From JBCBST01 sp039819115 (GTDB taxonomy: Bacteria > Bacteroidota > Rhodothermia > Balneolales > Balneolaceae), in NCBI GenBank assembly GCA_039819115.1, contig JBCBST010000032.1, forward strand, positions 1 to 29,150: DNA of 29,150 nt, read 5' to 3'. The stretch's first letter is position 1. Each line of letters begins with the position of its first letter. Positions 27,822-29,150 of this stretch are shown piece after piece. The notes beneath the pieces were generated by a model. It was not told the DNA's origin. It ran no database searches and worked only from the letters and a program-made list of their open reading frames with translations. Both the position numbers and the translations under genes were made by a program.

Positions 27822-28424
27822 ATGAAAAAACGCCCCTTCTTTCTCTTTCTTCTGATCCTGGTGATTACCTACGGTCTGCTGTTCCCGTTTTTCATGCGTA
27901 ATCCCGACTGGCCAGTGTTTTTTAACGTGTATTCGGTGTTTAACGGAACCCTGGAGCATCAATCCATTGATGCTAATAAAACCGAGCTTTCTCAGAATTT
28001 TGAAGACATCAAAGTGGGTGCACCTGCTCCGGATTTCTCCTTACCGGATGCACAGGGAAACACCATCCGGTTATCGGATTTCAGAGGACAACCCGTATTC
28101 CTGACCTTTTGGGCGTCATGGTGCCCGACCTGCCGCAAAGAGAACAAGCACCTGGCTGCACAGGCTGACCTGGTGCAACAGTCCAACCTGCGCATCATCG
28201 GAGTATCGCTGGACCGGAGCAAAACCAACTGGGAAAAAGCCATTTTCCAGGATCGGGCGAACTGGGTCCAGCTTTCGGATTTGAAGGGTACAGAAAGCCC
28301 GGTAGCGAGTATGTATGGGGTGTATGTGACGCCTACAACGTTTTTACTGGATTCAGCGGGTGTGGTGATTGCTAAAAATTTGCGTGGAGAGGCTTTGGAT
28401 AGTAAGTTGTTAGAGCTCTTCTAA
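27822..28424 (+). CDS. TlpA-like membrane-anchored thioredoxin
   Basis: 200-aa thiol-disulfide oxidoreductase. One N-terminal helix (about 5-24) anchors it in the inner membrane with the thioredoxin fold in the periplasm. Residues about 64-198 are the AhpC-TSA/Redoxin-like fold (GAPAPDFSLPDAQGN, LTFWASWCPTCRKE). The active site is WCPTC with Cys101 and Cys104; the cis-proline is in VTPTTF (169-174). It likely reduces or isomerises disulfides of exported proteins or helps cytochrome maturation. A 115-bp gap separates it from the divergent MFS gene, and a small ORF follows after 12 bases. Confidence 0.9.
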   Translation: MKKRPFFLFLLILVITYGLLFPFFMRNPDWPVFFNVYSVFNGTLEHQSIDANKTELSQNFEDIKVGAPAPDFSLPDAQGNTIRLSDFRGQPVFLTFWASWCPTCRKENKHLAAQADLVQQSNLRIIGVSLDRSKTNWEKAIFQDRANWVQLSDLKGTESPVASMYGVYVTPTTFLLDSAGVVIAKNLRGEALDSKLLELF

Positions 28425-28436
28425 ATAACTAAGAAC

Positions 28437-28592
28437 ATGGAGAACGAACTATCGAGGTACCATCGGGAGCCAGAGGCTTATACCGACCGTGAGTTATATG
28501 AAATCTATACGTCCATCGACCGGGAACAGCATGAAGAACGCTTTCGGGAAATTGAAACCGAACTGCTGAAACGGGGTTTTATTGAGGTTTGA
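28437..28592 (+). CDS. Small charged protein, 51 aa
   Basis: ATG at 28437 opens a 51-codon frame to a TGA at 28590-28592, just 12 bases after the TlpA-like stop on the same strand. The product starts MENELSRYHREPEAYT and ends LLKRGFIEV. It is rich in Glu, Arg and Tyr and looks mostly helical, with no signal peptide or membrane segment. I do not recognise the family. Tight linkage and sensible composition make it more likely real than chance. Confidence 0.6.
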   Translation: MENELSRYHREPEAYTDRELYEIYTSIDREQHEERFREIETELLKRGFIEV

Positions 28593-28633
28593 TGATTGCT
28601 GGCTTGATTACATCAAACCCCAACCTCATAGTC

Positions 28634-28653
28634 ATTCCTGCGAAGGCAGGAAT
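28634..28653. repeat. Short hairpin ATTCCTGC-GAAG-GCAGGAAT
   Basis: Perfect 8-bp arms with a GAAG loop. This matches the form of the very common intergenic repeat built on ATTCCNGCGAAGGCNGGAAT seen in many bacteria. It lies about 40 bases after the 51-aa ORF and could also end its transcript, although no T-run follows. Confidence 0.75.
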
Positions 28654-28691
28654 CTGATTCGTCGAATATGCCCTTCATTCGCCCCTAACTA

Positions 28692-28765
28692 GCGCAAGCG
28701 TCCGCTTGTGCTTTCTTCTATGGCGGCTTCTTGCCATGTACCTGGCACAAGCGTCCGCTTGCGCC
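28692..28765. repeat. Inverted pair of 20-bp palindromic units
   Basis: GCGCAAGCGTCCGCTTGTGC (28692-28711) and GCACAAGCGTCCGCTTGCGC (28746-28765). Each is itself a 9-bp-arm hairpin with one G-T position, and the two are inverse copies of each other except for the central two bases. The spacer holds a further ATGGC/GCCAT pair (28720-28724, 28733-28737). The second unit extends to a 13-bp-arm hairpin (28741-28768, CCTGGCACAAGCG / CGCTTGCGCCAGG). Confidence 0.8.
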
Positions 28766-28778
28766 AGGGGTGTCGTAA

Positions 28779-28792
28779 TTCATGATCATGAA
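28779..28792. repeat. Perfect 14-bp palindrome TTCATGATCATGAA
   Basis: Self-complementary 14-mer directly between the inverted 20-bp pair and the next hairpins. It could be a protein-binding site or simply part of the repeat element. Confidence 0.7.
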
Positions 28793-28824
28793 CCTGCCTG
28801 CCAGGTGGAGCACTGTTTCTCTCT

Positions 28825-28848
28825 GTTCTTTTGTGCCGCCAAAAGAAC
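28825..28848. repeat. Hairpin GTTCTTTTG-N6-CAAAAGAAC
   Basis: Perfect 9-bp arms around TGCCGC. AAAAGAACC-type hairpins like this recur between genes in Bacteroidota genomes, to my knowledge. A smaller hairpin, TCCCGA-GGCT-TCGGGA, follows at 28851-28866. Confidence 0.75.
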
Positions 28849-28885
28849 CATCCCGAGGCTTCGGGACCGGCAGGAAAGTGTTCGG

Positions 28886-28975
28886 GCATTCTAACCCGCA
28901 AATTCCGCACAACATCGAATGCCGGGAATACTCCCGAAGATGTTGCGCTTCTGGAATTCTGTGCAATTAGAATGC
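28886..28975. repeat. 90-bp imperfect hairpin element
   Basis: Outer arms GCATTCTAA (28886-28894) and TTAGAATGC (28967-28975) are perfect. Inside are AATTCC / GGAATT, then GCACAACATC (28907-28916) against GATGTTGCGC (28939-28948, one G-T), and an innermost CGGGA-ATAC-TCCCG (28923-28936). The nested pairing gives a MITE-like or REP-like foldback. Confidence 0.75.
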
Positions 28976-28998
28976 TACCCCTACCCCTTTCCAAAGCC

Positions 28999-29012
28999 GG
29001 AGTTTAAACTCC
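28999..29012. repeat. Perfect palindrome GGAGTTTAAACTCC
   Basis: Self-complementary 14-mer in the last part of the repeat mosaic, with AGCC and GGCT a little outside it. Confidence 0.7.
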
Positions 29013-29037
29013 CAACCCTTGGCTATAAGCAAAACGT

Positions 29038-29150
29038 ATGATCCACGTTCTTGTAGGCGTGATCGTAAAACTCATTATGCAGAAAGCGTTAAACCCCTAT
29101 GAAAATCTACTGTCTGACGAGTTTCAGCTCAATGGCTATACTTCGACAAT
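29038..29150 (+). CDS. Open frame running off the window end (doubtful)
   Basis: ATG at 29038 opens 37 codons with no stop before the window ends (MIHVLVGVIVKLIMQKALNP ...). It could be the start of a gene, but it lies directly against the repeat mosaic and the reverse strand is also partly open here, so it may be repeat sequence. No family is recognised. Confidence 0.2.
   Translation, partial: MIHVLVGVIVKLIMQKALNPYENLLSDEFQLNGYTST

Larger units (their letters stand above)
28593..29150. repeat. Intergenic mosaic of palindromic repeats
   Basis: No convincing gene in this ~550-base stretch. It holds at least seven palindromes or inverted repeats packed within 400 bases (listed separately). 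Short ORFs on both strands here are made of repeat sequence and are not believable genes. Such mosaics are typical of REP/MITE-like elements between genes; copy number elsewhere in the genome cannot be judged from here. Confidence 0.7.

Noticed and set aside
28689..28994. 101-aa minus-strand frame at the window end
   Set aside because: Its sequence is built from the palindromic repeats and resembles no protein; palindromes keep frames open by chance.
28634..29012. Possible CRISPR array in the repeat-rich end
   Set aside because: The repeats differ from each other, are unevenly spaced, and no cas gene is present.

Overview
The window looks like chromosomal DNA from the Balneolota/Rhodothermota side of the Bacteroidota–FCB group. 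Three surface proteins end in C-terminal domains of the type IX secretion system (T9SS) kind, two of them with the NYPNPFNP motif common in that group. There is also a PorV/PorQ-family porin, a carboxypeptidase-regulatory-domain TonB receptor and a choice-of-anchor lipoprotein. Shine-Dalgarno signals are mostly absent. The genus is not determinable from this sequence alone.

Positions 163-18948 hold nine genes, all on the minus strand with very short gaps or overlaps. In transcription order they are: a TonB-dependent receptor (TBDT), a 1281-aa calcium-site-rich secreted protein, a PorV/PorQ-family protein, a 1367-aa secreted repeat protein, an intrinsic terminator, a SurA-like lipoprotein, a T9SS-secreted metallophosphatase, a PI-PLC-like lipoprotein, an unrecognised lipoprotein and a Tat-exported PhoX-family phosphatase. 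I read this as an outer-membrane uptake and surface machine followed by a set of phosphoesterases, probably for scavenging organic phosphorus.

Divergent from that operon (19163-20546, plus strand) are an XRE-cupin regulator and a phosphonatase-like HAD hydrolase. Three copies of a TTTAC-N5-GTAAA-type inverted repeat lie in the intergenic regions here: one before the TBDT operon and two before the hydrolase. Together they suggest one local regulon linking the surface phosphatases to intracellular phosphonate-type C-P chemistry.

Positions 20550-28592 look more ordinary: a CPBP membrane protease, an aldo/keto reductase and a choice-of-anchor B lipoprotein (minus); the TIGR03546/TIGR03545 pair (plus); a 14-helix MFS exporter (minus); and a TlpA-like thioredoxin with a 51-aa ORF after it (plus).

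The last ~550 bases (28593-29150) are a mosaic of palindromic repeats, including a 20-bp inverted pair and a 90-bp imperfect hairpin, with no convincing gene. The first 162 bases hold at most the tail of an upstream gene.
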